Positions 22,918-32,512 of a stretch of DNA of 54,437 nt are shown piece after piece. Below the pieces are notes generated by a model. The model saw only the letters and a list, made by a program, of their open reading frames with translations, was not told where the DNA came from and ran no database searches. Both the position numbers and the translations under genes were made by a program. Each line of letters opens with the position of its first letter. Positions within the stretch are counted from its first letter, which is position 1. Origin of the DNA: Bacteroidales bacterium (GTDB taxonomy: Bacteria; Bacteroidota; Bacteroidia; Bacteroidales; F082); NCBI GenBank assembly GCA_013141455.1, contig JABFQW010000113.1, positions 1-54,437 of the forward strand. The letters run 5' to 3'.

Positions 22918-25686
22918 CTACAAATTTAGCCTCAGGGAAATTGTAGCTGTACGCCCTGTACCAAAATAAACACCAGCAGAATTGGCATCAAAGCTGCTTG
23001 AATGGACAAGATAAGGGTCATTATTTTGAGCATCGGTAATAAATTTGCTATTTAAAAGATTGATTACACTCGCTCTTAATTGAAACCCGATTTTATTAAC
23101 TTTCCAGGAATAACCGGCATGTAAATCAACCATAAAATAATTTGGAATTTTCCAGGATTGCTTTGGATTACCATTTTCATCAAAGGCCCATGCATTGTTC
23201 TTTGGATCATAATCAAGTGGATTGAATTCGGCATAATGCTTTCCGAAATAAGTAAAAACTCCGGTTGCATATAAACCGGGAATAATTTCCCAACGAAGGC
23301 TTTCCTGATTTTGAAACTGAGCAGCATCGCCAACATAGAGTCCCTTTGCATTGAATGGTCGTGTACCAACTTGTTGACCATTATCGTTATAAATGCGGGC
23401 AGTATCAGCAGAAGTCCATTTCCAATCCCCCAATGAGAGTAAACTCTCAATAGATAAATTTTTAGTGATGTTATATGCGAATTCAAACTCAACACCTTTA
23501 TGTAAAGCATTCATATTGTTAATGTTAACACTGTATCTAACACCATCAATATCCATTGAAAGTGCTCTGTCAGCTGGTTTGTTTATCCAAGAAGTATAAT
23601 ATCCATTAATATTCAATGTGAATTTCGGTTTTACCCAACTGTAGCCAATTTCAGCTGCTCTAACGTGTTCGTTTTTGATTTCACGGAAAAGTGTGTTCTG
23701 CTGATCAAATACATTATTAAACCGTTGTGCTTTTGAAATGAAACCTAAGTTCGTAAAAACATTCATAGTTTCGTTGAGGTTATAATTTACACCTCCTTTA
23801 ATTGTCCAACCGGGAATATATTTCCATTCCGTTTCATTTGTTCTGAGGCCAGGTGAATTATGATCATAGATTTTATTTTCATAAACAACGCTGTTTAAAT
23901 AGCTAATTGTCAAGGTTGTGTCACCAATGTCAAGTAATTTTGATAAAAAATAATCTATGCGTTTATATCCTGATAATGAGGTTGTTACGTTGATAAATGC
24001 AGTTAAGCTTCCTTCACTTATTTTTACCTGACCAAAGATGCCTCCCCAATTAACGAGTGCATCATTATTATATCCAATCTTATCTCCTGCAAACTTTTTA
24101 GTTGTATCATTTCTCTCGTTGCTATTACCATCATCGATATAATAATTTCCACCAAACAGATCACCTATTTCACGATAATGACTTCCTCTATAAGTACGCA
24201 AATCAATGCCACCCGAAAAACTGATCAGGTCATTGTGTGTGTAATCAAAAGTTGACAATAAGCCGATCCAGAAATGGTTATTCATCGCATTCTGAAGAAT
24301 ATCTCCCGATTTTTTTGTTTTATTAAAATAAGGTGGTTTAATATTTAAGTTGGCATTATACGATACCTGAAGGTTTTGCTGTCCCGTTTCAGTTTCATAA
24401 CTTGGAGTGGTAGAGAAGGAATTACCGCCACCGTTGCCTAATGAGAGGTATAAAATGTTCGAAACATAAAGTTTTTCATTCACTGTCCAGAAATCCCTCA
24501 AACTGAAAATAGGTTTGTAATAAAAATTGTTTGAAGTACTTTGAGCTTGTTTTTGAGGGTAAACAGTATCCGTCTCAGTAATATTTGCTCTACTAATCCA
24601 ACCCCAATTAGGATTATAATGTAAACCCATATTTATTGGTTCACCATTAGTTATCAGTTTTTGAATTTCTTCCCTACTAGCACCATTTGCCATAGCATAA
24701 CTGGTATCATATGTTGCGATATATTTTTTATGACTACGCTGACCATGTTCCTGAGGTGCGCCCATGGCGGTCAGACTTAGAATATGATTACCCATTTCCT
24801 TGTCAACACGAAGAAAATAGAAATATCCTTTTGTGTATGTCTGGTCAACCCAGCCATTACCATTTTTGTAAGAACCGGCAAAAGTGACCCCCCATCCGTT
24901 TGCCATACGGCCAGTTGTCATCCCTAATGAAGTACGTAGAAATCCGTTTTCACCAACTTCCTGCTTTATACTAATTCCTTTTTTTGCCTCGATGCCTTTG
25001 GTTGCGATATTAATAGTGCCACCAACCGATGGTATAGCTAATTTTGAAGCGCCTAATCCTCGTTGAACCTGCGTATAACGCATAACGGCATCCAAACCAA
25101 ACCAGTTTGACCAATAAACCCAGCCATTTTCCATATCGTTCACTGGAATACCATCAAGCATTACAGCCACATTTCGTTGGTTAAAACCCCGGATATTAAT
25201 TCGGGCATCACCATCGCCTCCACCAGATTTTGTTGCATAAACACCAGGTGTCGAGTTTAAAAGTAACGGAATATCCTGTGAGGCTAATTGCTCTTCCATT
25301 TTAACAGGAGTAATATTTGCAAAAGCAATTGGCGTTTCGCGTGATTTGGCTAAGTCACCCACAACCTCCACCTCCGATAAAGTAATGGTTGACAATGAAA
25401 AATTGATAATTAACGGATTCGTGCCAACGGTGATTTTCCTTGATTGCCTCTCAAATCCAACATAAGATACTTCGATTGTATATTCCCCAGGCACTAATTT
25501 CAATTCATAAGCCCCATCAATATCGGTGATTGTACCTTGTCCTGCTCCATAAACAATATTTACACCAATTAATGGCTCGCCGGTTTCTTCCTCATTAACA
25601 ATGCCTTTTATGGATGTTGTCTGGGCAAAAGTGGCAAATGCCAACATAAACATGAATAAAAAGAATAAGGTATTTTTTGTAATCAT
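22918..25686 (-). CDS. TonB-dependent outer-membrane receptor
   Basis: This active transporter of the outer membrane is about 922 residues long. It has a signal peptide (FMLAFATFAQ), then a carboxypeptidase-regulatory-like domain (TSIKGIVNEEETGEPLIGVNI). The plug follows (about 115-235, DIPLLLNSTPGVYATKSGGGD and INIRGFNQRNVAVMLDGIPVND), and then a long beta-barrel ending in TATISLRLNL. There is no SusD-like gene beside it, so it is not a classical polysaccharide locus. The frame opens at 25704, but the ATG at 25686 is the better start for the signal peptide. It sits 49 bases before the PLD-like gene and 105 bases after the lamin-tail gene; the substrate may be a product of those enzymes, which is inference. 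Confidence 0.93.
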   Translation of the reverse strand: MITKNTLFFLFMFMLAFATFAQTTSIKGIVNEEETGEPLIGVNIVYGAGQGTITDIDGAYELKLVPGEYTIEVSYVGFERQSRKITVGTNPLIINFSLSTITLSEVEVVGDLAKSRETPIAFANITPVKMEEQLASQDIPLLLNSTPGVYATKSGGGDGDARINIRGFNQRNVAVMLDGIPVNDMENGWVYWSNWFGLDAVMRYTQVQRGLGASKLAIPSVGGTINIATKGIEAKKGISIKQEVGENGFLRTSLGMTTGRMANGWGVTFAGSYKNGNGWVDQTYTKGYFYFLRVDKEMGNHILSLTAMGAPQEHGQRSHKKYIATYDTSYAMANGASREEIQKLITNGEPINMGLHYNPNWGWISRANITETDTVYPQKQAQSTSNNFYYKPIFSLRDFWTVNEKLYVSNILYLSLGNGGGNSFSTTPSYETETGQQNLQVSYNANLNIKPPYFNKTKKSGDILQNAMNNHFWIGLLSTFDYTHNDLISFSGGIDLRTYRGSHYREIGDLFGGNYYIDDGNSNERNDTTKKFAGDKIGYNNDALVNWGGIFGQVKISEGSLTAFINVTTSLSGYKRIDYFLSKLLDIGDTTLTISYLNSVVYENKIYDHNSPGLRTNETEWKYIPGWTIKGGVNYNLNETMNVFTNLGFISKAQRFNNVFDQQNTLFREIKNEHVRAAEIGYSWVKPKFTLNINGYYTSWINKPADRALSMDIDGVRYSVNINNMNALHKGVEFEFAYNITKNLSIESLLSLGDWKWTSADTARIYNDNGQQVGTRPFNAKGLYVGDAAQFQNQESLRWEIIPGLYATGVFTYFGKHYAEFNPLDYDPKNNAWAFDENGNPKQSWKIPNYFMVDLHAGYSWKVNKIGFQLRASVINLLNSKFITDAQNNDPYLVHSSSFDANSAGVYFGTGRTATISLRLNL

Positions 25687-25791
25687 GGTTTTAATAATTA
25701 TCATGAATATTCAATTTGACATAAACAATCTATGACTTCATTATGAGATATATATAATAAAGTATACAGAGAGAATAATTAATTGTATTAT

Positions 25792-26778
25792 TTATTTGAA
25801 TAATACCTTTTCGGTTTCAATAAGCCCGGAACTGAAACTAACTTTTACTAAATAGAAACCACGCAAGCTCCGTGTAGTTTTATAGGAATAAGAAAATGTT
25901 CTTTCAGTGAAGCTGATGTTGTCAATTTGTTTACCTGCTATGTCAAAAATATGAATTGATCCAATAGGTTCATTGGCTGTAACAGAAAATTCATTATCTG
26001 TTACAGGATTTGGAAAGATACTCAAATCAGATACCTTAGATTCGTTAACATTCAAATAGGTACATTCACAAAAATGAGATCCCAATGAATCAAAAACATT
26101 CACTGGTATAGAATCCCATTCAGTATGTACCATAAAATACGGATCAGGGTTCATCTGAACTCCGCCACGTATAGTAGCCTTCCTGATCAATGTATGGTTC
26201 ATTGACCACGCCAGCCAAAAAAGCGGCCCAACTATATAGTTATGAATGGTATAAGATGTTGGAACTCCACCACTATTATAATTTATTGTTGTATCATTCA
26301 AACTACCCCAGCCATTATCAGCCTCAACCAACGGTGGGCCAACCTGTGCAAAAATATCCACAACAGTTCCATCCATCTTTTCCAATGTAACAGCATCATT
26401 TCCATTGAAATACATCATTCTGTTAACAGTATAGACCGGACACATGAATGTATCTGCTTTGGCCTGTAATTCTGCAACAACTGCGACTTCCTGTCCTGTT
26501 CCATCAGGATCTCTTTTATCAAGCACAATAACATAAGTTGATTTTGCTGCGATTGTACCTCCAAGCGCTACATCATAAGGAGTAGTCTCACCATTACTGT
26601 ATCTGACTAATTTATAGCCAGTTAAGCTAATCGGAAGACTTGTTGGATTAAATAGTTCGATCGCCTTATTGTTTCCTGTACCTTCAACATATTCTGAAAT
26701 GAAAATATCAGTACAATTTTGAGCTTTTAGCCCAATTGCGAATAAGAATAAAAATAAATAAAGTAGAGTTTTTTTCAT
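25792..26778 (-). CDS. Lamin-tail-domain secreted protein with T9SS sorting domain
   Basis: This is a 328-residue protein. After the signal peptide (LFAIGLKAQ) it has a lamin-tail (LTD) immunoglobulin-like domain, about residues 22-170: DIFISEYVEGTGNNKAIELFNPT, then LTGYKLVRYSNG and NGNDAVTLEK. This is the form common in secreted Bacteroidetes proteins, often linked to nucleases. A unique region with five Cys/Trp-rich turns precedes the T9SS domain (LSIFPNPVTDNEFSV...RGFYLVKVSF). It has no enzymatic motif, so a binding role is likely. It is the first gene of the lamin-tail/TonB receptor/PLD-like series. Confidence 0.85.
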   Translation of the reverse strand: MKKTLLYLFLFLFAIGLKAQNCTDIFISEYVEGTGNNKAIELFNPTSLPISLTGYKLVRYSNGETTPYDVALGGTIAAKSTYVIVLDKRDPDGTGQEVAVVAELQAKADTFMCPVYTVNRMMYFNGNDAVTLEKMDGTVVDIFAQVGPPLVEADNGWGSLNDTTINYNSGGVPTSYTIHNYIVGPLFWLAWSMNHTLIRKATIRGGVQMNPDPYFMVHTEWDSIPVNVFDSLGSHFCECTYLNVNESKVSDLSIFPNPVTDNEFSVTANEPIGSIHIFDIAGKQIDNISFTERTFSYSYKTTRSLRGFYLVKVSFSSGLIETEKVLFK

Positions 26779-26816
26779 ATTGACTTTTTTTGAGTTTATA
26801 CAATGAGATTTACCGA

Positions 26817-26824
26817 CAAAAGTA
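26817..26824 (-). promoter_or_regulatory. Bacteroidetes -7 box for the lamin-tail operon
   Basis: Minus strand TACTTTTG matches TAnnTTTG and gives a leader of about 32 bases before the ATG at 26778. The sequence TTTG occurs upstream, but at 25 instead of about 20 bases. Confidence 0.4.
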
Positions 26825-27012
26825 GTTACATAAATAGTGTTTCAGGGCACAAAGTACAGATTTCCGGAGCAAATTAATGGGTTATTTCTCCAAATTTAAT
26901 GAAATAGTAATCTATCCTGAAAAGATATTTTTTATCAGGTGATTTTTCCAAACTCTAATTAAATAATGCTATTTTCAACTATTGATCGCCGATACAAGAA
27001 TTGAAAATTACG

Positions 27013-30000
27013 CTACTCAAATTCCTTCATTTTTCTCAGGTTGTCCAATGCGCTGTTTATGTTAGTCACATCCTTCACATACATCAGAAGTTTATCAGCG
27101 GTTTCCTTGAGTTTGCATTTATGCTGGTTCGCCTGAGCAAATTTAAGGAGTTGCATAAACTGGTTAGTCTGAAAATAAGTCGAAGCCTGATCAGCAATAA
27201 AATAAGCAATCATTGTTTTGTTGCGAAGCACAATTTTTTCAAATCCTAATTCTCGGGCTAACCACCGTAACCTGATCGTGTTCAATAAATCGCCTGCCTG
27301 TTTGGGAATCGGACCAAACCTGTCGATAAGTCTTTCGGTAAAGGCTTTCAAAGCGTCTTCATCCGTCACATTGTCTAATTCGGTATATAAGCTGATACGT
27401 TCGGTTGAGGAATCGATATATTCGGATGGGAACAGTATTTCGAGGTCAGATTCAATCACACAATCCTTCACAAATTTTCCGGTATGCTGTTCAGGAAACA
27501 AATCACCAAATTCGGTTTCCTTCAACTCATTGATAGCTTCATCCAGAATTTTATGAAACATCTCATACCCGATTTCACTGATAAAACCACTCTGTTCGCC
27601 ACCAAGTAAATTACCGGCACCACGAATATCGAGGTCGCGCATCGAGATATTAAACCCTGAACCAAGCTCCGAAAACTCATTGATCGCGCGCAATCGCTTT
27701 TGGGCTTCGGAAGGTAAAGCCGCTAATGGCGGGGTAAGTAAATAACAAAATGCTTTTTTGTTCGATCGGCCAACCCTGCCACGTAACTGATGCAAATCGG
27801 AGAGACCGAAATTCTGCGCATCATTGATGATGATGGTATTCGCGTTTGAAATATCCAGACCTGACTCGATGATGGTGGTTGCAAGTAAAACATCGTAATA
27901 ACCTTCAATAAAATCGAGCATAACTTTTTCAAGATGATGGCCTTCCATTTGACCGTGTGCCACACCAATTCTGATCCCCGGAACGAATTTCATCAACATG
28001 GTCTGGATATCCAGGATATTTTGTACCCGGTTATGAACGAAAAAAACCTGACCGCCCCGGTTTATCTCGAATAACACGGCTTCGCTTATTACCTCTCTGT
28101 TAAATGTTCGTAATTCGGTTTGCACCGGATAGCGATTGGGAGGCGGCGTATTGATGATACTTAAATCGCGCGCTCCCATCATCGAAAATTGCAGTGTCCG
28201 TGGGATTGGTGTGGCTGTCAGTGTTAATGTATCAACATTCGCCTTGATCTGTTTCAGTTTCTCTTTTGCCGAAACGCCGAATTTTTGTTCTTCATCTATG
28301 ATTAATAAACCAAGATCTTTGAATTCAACGTCTTTACTGATTAACCTGTGTGTGCCAATCAGTATGTCAATTTTCCCTTCTTTCAGTTTCGCTAAGGTTT
28401 CTTTTTGTTGGTTAGCGGATCTGAACCTGTTCAGGTAATCAACCGTTGCCGGAAAATCAGCAAGTCGTTCTGCAAAAGTTTTATAATGCTGAAGTGCCAA
28501 AATCGTTGTCGGGACGAGTATGGCTACCTGTTTTGAGTCGTTGACCGCCTTAAAGGCCGCCCTGATTGCAATTTCGGTTTTACCAAATCCAACATCACCA
28601 CAAATCAACCGGTCCATTGGCGCCTCCGATTCCATGTCAGCTTTCACGTCGGAAGTGGCTTTTATTTGATCGGGTGTGTCTTCATAAATAAAGGATGCCT
28701 CCAGTTCTGTCTGGAGATAGGTATCGGGCATATACTGAAAACCAACGCTGTGTTTCCTTTCCGCATAAAGCTTTATCAGGTCGCGCGCAATATCTTTCAC
28801 CCGGCTCTTTGCCTTATTCTTGAGCTTATTCCACGCATTTGAGCCTAATTTATTCAGCGACGGTTCGGCGCCTTCCTTACCTGAATACTTCGAAATCCGA
28901 TGCAACGAATGGATACTTACATAAAGGATATCATCGTTTTGATAAACTAAGCGAATCGCTTCCTGTTGCTTTCCATTGTTATCAATGATCTCCATGCCAT
29001 CGAACCGACCGATTCCATGGTCGATATGACTAACAAAATCACCCACGTTCAGGTCATTCAACTGTTTGATAGTCAACGTTTCCTTCGCTGCAAAGCTTTC
29101 CCGGATGTGAAATTTATGATATCTTTCAAAAATCTGATGATCGGTATAGCAACAAAGTTGCAAATCGTAATCAACGAAACCCGATTCCAGACTATGATTA
29201 ATATATTGAAATTCAACGATATCTGTTTTATCAGACTGAAGATCATGTAATATTTGGGTGAGGCGGTCAATTTGTTTCGTACTTTCCGAAAGAATATAAA
29301 CCTTGAGCCGATCGTTGTTTTTTTTCTGGAGATCGCTAATCAGTAATTCGAAATTCTTATTAAAATGGGGCTGCGCGCTGCTTCGGAATGAAGCGGTAAA
29401 CGCCGCACCCAAGGCACTTTTCGATCCAAATTCTATCGTTTTGCGTTGGTTGATCTGATCCCAGAGTTCTTCACCCTTGCTAAACGATTCAAATGGGTTC
29501 TGGTGTGTTTTATCCTCTACGTTTTTCTCAAATGCAACGATCGCCTTCGTCAATTCAACATTTACCCTTTCAATAAACGAAAAGGATTCATCTAACCAGA
29601 TTGTTAAATCGTCAGAAATAAAATTGATCAAACTTTCTCTTTCCTCAAACACGAAACGATCCTGAACATTTGGTAACAATTGAATACTATTCATTTGCGC
29701 CAGTGAAAGCTGGGTGACAGGATTAAATGAGCGAATGGTTTCAACTTCGTCACCAAAAAACTCGATCCGGTAAGGATGGTCATTTGCGAACGAAAAAACA
29801 TCGAGAATACCTCCGCGAATCGAAAACTGACCAGGTTCGATAACAAAATCGACCCGTTCAAAATTATACTCAACCAATAAATCCGCAACAAAATCCAACG
29901 AAACCTTCTCGTTAACTTTCAGTTTAATGCTGAATTTCGACAGATGCCGCTTAGTAACAACCTTTTCGCATAAGGCTTCAGGATAGGAGACGACAATGGT

Positions 30001-30372
30001 TTTCCGGGTGCTTACCGTTACACGGCTCAAAACCTCGGTTCGTGAAAGAATGTAGGTATTATCAGGTTTCTCAGGTTCGTAAGGTCGTTTGTAAGAACAT
30101 GGATAATAAAGCACCCTCTTTTTATTAAAATCATGTTCTCTTTCGTTATAAAGGTTTTCGAGATCATTATAAAAATAGGCAGCCGATTCTTTATCGCGAC
30201 AAACAATCAGGTGCTGACCTCCCAAAAGCTCTGTAAGTGCAGATGTTACTACTGCGGTAGCCGAACCCCTTGTACCATCGATCAGCGAATGCTGGTTTTG
30301 ACCTATAGATTTCGCAACACCTGAAATCAGGTCATTTTTCAGGTATATCTCCCGAAGTGAAATTGTGTTCAA
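27013..30372 (-). CDS. mfd: Transcription-repair coupling factor Mfd
   Basis: Mfd removes RNA polymerase stalled at lesions and recruits UvrA. The 1119-residue protein has a UvrB-like N-terminal module (SIRGGILDVFSFANDHPYRIEFFGDEVE) and the RNA-polymerase-interacting Tudor domain (LNVGDFVSHIDHGIGRFDGME). The RecG-like motor follows, with Walker A GDVGFGKTE, the DEEQ box (IIDEEQKFGV), TATPIPRTL and GRVGRS, and then the C-terminal D7 domain. Length is normal for the phylum. The start is TTG (30372-30370, giving MNTISLREIYLK): no in-frame ATG is near, and a -7 box lies 17 bases upstream, so the unusual start is well supported. Confidence 0.97.
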   Translation of the reverse strand: MNTISLREIYLKNDLISGVAKSIGQNQHSLIDGTRGSATAVVTSALTELLGGQHLIVCRDKESAAYFYNDLENLYNEREHDFNKKRVLYYPCSYKRPYEPEKPDNTYILSRTEVLSRVTVSTRKTIVVSYPEALCEKVVTKRHLSKFSIKLKVNEKVSLDFVADLLVEYNFERVDFVIEPGQFSIRGGILDVFSFANDHPYRIEFFGDEVETIRSFNPVTQLSLAQMNSIQLLPNVQDRFVFEERESLINFISDDLTIWLDESFSFIERVNVELTKAIVAFEKNVEDKTHQNPFESFSKGEELWDQINQRKTIEFGSKSALGAAFTASFRSSAQPHFNKNFELLISDLQKKNNDRLKVYILSESTKQIDRLTQILHDLQSDKTDIVEFQYINHSLESGFVDYDLQLCCYTDHQIFERYHKFHIRESFAAKETLTIKQLNDLNVGDFVSHIDHGIGRFDGMEIIDNNGKQQEAIRLVYQNDDILYVSIHSLHRISKYSGKEGAEPSLNKLGSNAWNKLKNKAKSRVKDIARDLIKLYAERKHSVGFQYMPDTYLQTELEASFIYEDTPDQIKATSDVKADMESEAPMDRLICGDVGFGKTEIAIRAAFKAVNDSKQVAILVPTTILALQHYKTFAERLADFPATVDYLNRFRSANQQKETLAKLKEGKIDILIGTHRLISKDVEFKDLGLLIIDEEQKFGVSAKEKLKQIKANVDTLTLTATPIPRTLQFSMMGARDLSIINTPPPNRYPVQTELRTFNREVISEAVLFEINRGGQVFFVHNRVQNILDIQTMLMKFVPGIRIGVAHGQMEGHHLEKVMLDFIEGYYDVLLATTIIESGLDISNANTIIINDAQNFGLSDLHQLRGRVGRSNKKAFCYLLTPPLAALPSEAQKRLRAINEFSELGSGFNISMRDLDIRGAGNLLGGEQSGFISEIGYEMFHKILDEAINELKETEFGDLFPEQHTGKFVKDCVIESDLEILFPSEYIDSSTERISLYTELDNVTDEDALKAFTERLIDRFGPIPKQAGDLLNTIRLRWLARELGFEKIVLRNKTMIAYFIADQASTYFQTNQFMQLLKFAQANQHKCKLKETADKLLMYVKDVTNINSALDNLRKMKEFE

Positions 30373-30388
30373 GGTAATATATTTGATG

Positions 30389-30396
30389 CAAAGGTA
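30389..30396 (-). promoter_or_regulatory. Bacteroidetes -7 box for mfd
   Basis: Minus strand TACCTTTG, a perfect TAnnTTTG, predicts a start about 10 bases before the TTG start codon of mfd. It supports that start choice. Confidence 0.45.
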
Positions 30397-30462
30397 AGGA
30401 ATGCTGTTGAAACCAGTTTCGATTCAGTAGCAGGCAAATATATCACTGCTTTTGGTTTTTAT

Positions 30463-30470
30463 TACTTTTG
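30463..30470 (+). promoter_or_regulatory. Bacteroidetes -7 box for trhO
   Basis: TACTTTTG matches TAnnTTTG, 19 bases before the trhO ATG. With the mfd box it forms a divergent promoter pair in a 116-base gap. Confidence 0.45.
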
Positions 30471-30488
30471 CCGAAATTATAATTTAGA

Positions 30489-31502
30489 ATGATTCTCCAT
30501 AATAAGACTGACAAAGAGGTTTTGAAGCAAAAATTGCGTGATGAACCGTTCAATCGTGTAACACTTTCCTTTTATAAATTTATCGAAATTGCTGATCCAC
30601 AACTATTCAGGGATGAATTATATGTCAGCTTTTCGAAGATGCAGGTTTTCGGACGAATTTATGTTGCCACTGAAGGCATTAATGCGCAGATCAGTGTACC
30701 TGGCCCTGAGCTCGAATCGTTTACGGATTATGTTCATAATCAACCATTTCTTCAGGGAATACTATTGAACAGGGCTATTGAAGATGATGGTAAATCATTT
30801 TATAAACTGAAGATCATTGTCAAACACAAAATCCTTTCGGATGGGCTCATCAACAGCGAGTTTGATATTTACAATGTAGGTCAGCACCTTGATGCTATCA
30901 ATTACAACAAAAAACTCAGCGAAGACAATACAGTGGTGATCGACCTGCGTAACAGTTACGAACATGAAGTGGGTCATTTCGGTGGCGCTTTGCTCCCGGA
31001 TGTGGACACTTACAAAGAATCGATACCAATTATTGTCGAGTTATTGGAGCAAAAACAGCCTGAAAACATCATGCTTTATTGTACCGGTGGAATCCGCTGT
31101 GAGAAATTTTCGGCCTACCTGCATCATAAAGGTTTCAAAAATGTGTTTCAGCTCAAAGGTGGTGTGATTAATTATGCGCATCAGGTAAAACAAATGGGCC
31201 TTGAAAGCAGATTTATCGGCAAGAATTTCGTTTTCGACGACCGTATGGGTGAGCGTGTTACGGAAGATATCATTGCACGTTGCCATCAGTGTGGCAATCA
31301 GGCCGATACACATGTCAATTGTGCCAACGATGCCTGTCATCTGCTGTTTATTCAATGTGAAAGTTGTTCGGTTAAATTTGAGAAATGTTGTTCGGTTGAT
31401 TGTATGAAACAGAATGCACTTCCGGCCGATTTGCAAAAAGAACTTCGCAAGGGGAAAGTACATCCCAATGCCCATCATAAAAGTAAATTCCAGTTGATTT
31501 AG
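30489..31502 (+). CDS. trhO: tRNA uridine(34) hydroxylase, rhodanese family (TrhO/YceA)
   Basis: TrhO hydroxylates wobble uridine 34 of tRNA to 5-hydroxyuridine using molecular oxygen. The 337-residue protein has the N-terminal acylphosphatase-like domain (VTLSFYKFIEIADP...GRIYVATEGINAQIS), then a rhodanese domain with the active-site loop CTGGIRCEKFSAYL. The C-terminal cysteine-rich segment (RCHQCG...HVNCANDACHLLFIQCESC...KCCSVDC) probably binds zinc. E. coli TrhO has 350 residues. It diverges from mfd. Confidence 0.93.
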   Translation: MILHNKTDKEVLKQKLRDEPFNRVTLSFYKFIEIADPQLFRDELYVSFSKMQVFGRIYVATEGINAQISVPGPELESFTDYVHNQPFLQGILLNRAIEDDGKSFYKLKIIVKHKILSDGLINSEFDIYNVGQHLDAINYNKKLSEDNTVVIDLRNSYEHEVGHFGGALLPDVDTYKESIPIIVELLEQKQPENIMLYCTGGIRCEKFSAYLHHKGFKNVFQLKGGVINYAHQVKQMGLESRFIGKNFVFDDRMGERVTEDIIARCHQCGNQADTHVNCANDACHLLFIQCESCSVKFEKCCSVDCMKQNALPADLQKELRKGKVHPNAHHKSKFQLI

Positions 31503-31649
31503 CAATACTGTTCGGATAACCTTCTGTTCAGATTTCAGATTTAGTGCTTTTTACCTCAAAAATTGTTGTTAAATAACAAACAATGGCATAACAATTGGAG
31601 TAATTTTAGTATTCTATATGATAACATTTCACCTTTAGAAAATGTACGA

Positions 31650-32459
31650 ATGAAAAAATTACCAATACTTTTAGCAATCCTTGCTCTGTTTGTTGCGCAA
31701 ACAATTGTAGCACAAGACATTATTTTACAAAAGGACAGTACCCTGATTAAATGTAAAATCAAAGAAATAGGGTTAGATGAAGTAAAATACACCCTGCCTG
31801 ATTATTCAACGGATGTAACTTTAGTGATTGACAAAGACAATATCATGAAAGTTATCTTTGAAAATGGCAAGGAAATGACATTTCAAAAAGCGATGACCAA
31901 TCCCGCAAATTATAAAGACAATAAAAAGAACGCCTTAAAAATCAATTTCTTATCACCATTAATGGGAAGTACAGGTTTCAGTTATGAGCGAAGTCTTAAA
32001 CCGGGTCGAAGTGTTGAAGGAACGATTGGTATCATTGGATTAGGTGTCGATCAATGGGATGAGAATCCGGGCGGGGCTTTTGTTAAATTCGGGTATAAAT
32101 TTATTAAAGATCCCGATTTTTACCTGCGGGGCATGCGTTATGCGCATATTTTAAAGGGTGGCTATATTAAACCGGAAATTGGTTTTGCAGCTTTTTCGAG
32201 AGAAGACCCATATTACACCAATTATGGTCAGATCGATGAAAATCGTGGCCGTGAAAATGTTATTTCAGCGGTACTGCAACTTGTAGCAGGCAAGCAATGG
32301 ATCATGGATAATGCATTTGTGATTGATTACTTTTTTGGAGTTGGTTACGGATTCTCGACGAGTGATAATGGTAGTTATCATTACGGATATACTGTCGCCG
32401 GAGATGGATTTCCAATTTCATTTACCTCCGGGCTCAAAGTCGGGTTTTTATTTAAATAA
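31650..32459 (+). CDS. Probable outer-membrane beta-barrel protein
   Basis: I do not recognise a named family. The 269-residue protein starts MKKLPILLAILALFVAQ, with cleavage after VAQ. It has a short domain beginning DIILQKDSTLIKCKIKEIGLDEVKY, a pattern seen repeatedly at the N-terminus of Bacteroidetes exported proteins. A beta-barrel-like region follows with alternating hydrophobic strands and ends in an aromatic strand (GLKVGFLFK). The frame opens at 31563 but the extra residues do not look exported, so the ATG at 31650 was chosen. It appears to be a single-gene unit. Confidence 0.75.
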   Translation: MKKLPILLAILALFVAQTIVAQDIILQKDSTLIKCKIKEIGLDEVKYTLPDYSTDVTLVIDKDNIMKVIFENGKEMTFQKAMTNPANYKDNKKNALKINFLSPLMGSTGFSYERSLKPGRSVEGTIGIIGLGVDQWDENPGGAFVKFGYKFIKDPDFYLRGMRYAHILKGGYIKPEIGFAAFSREDPYYTNYGQIDENRGRENVISAVLQLVAGKQWIMDNAFVIDYFFGVGYGFSTSDNGSYHYGYTVAGDGFPISFTSGLKVGFLFK

Positions 32460-32512
32460 CGGTTGCCATTCAGACCCTGATTCATGAATCTACACTGAAA
32501 TAAATCCTGTAT

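Noticed and set aside
31584-31598. Third sigma-54-like site TGGCATAACAATTGG before the beta-barrel gene at 31650
   Set aside because: The -24 half is fair, but the -12 element reads GG where GC is required, and no palindromic activator site lies upstream.
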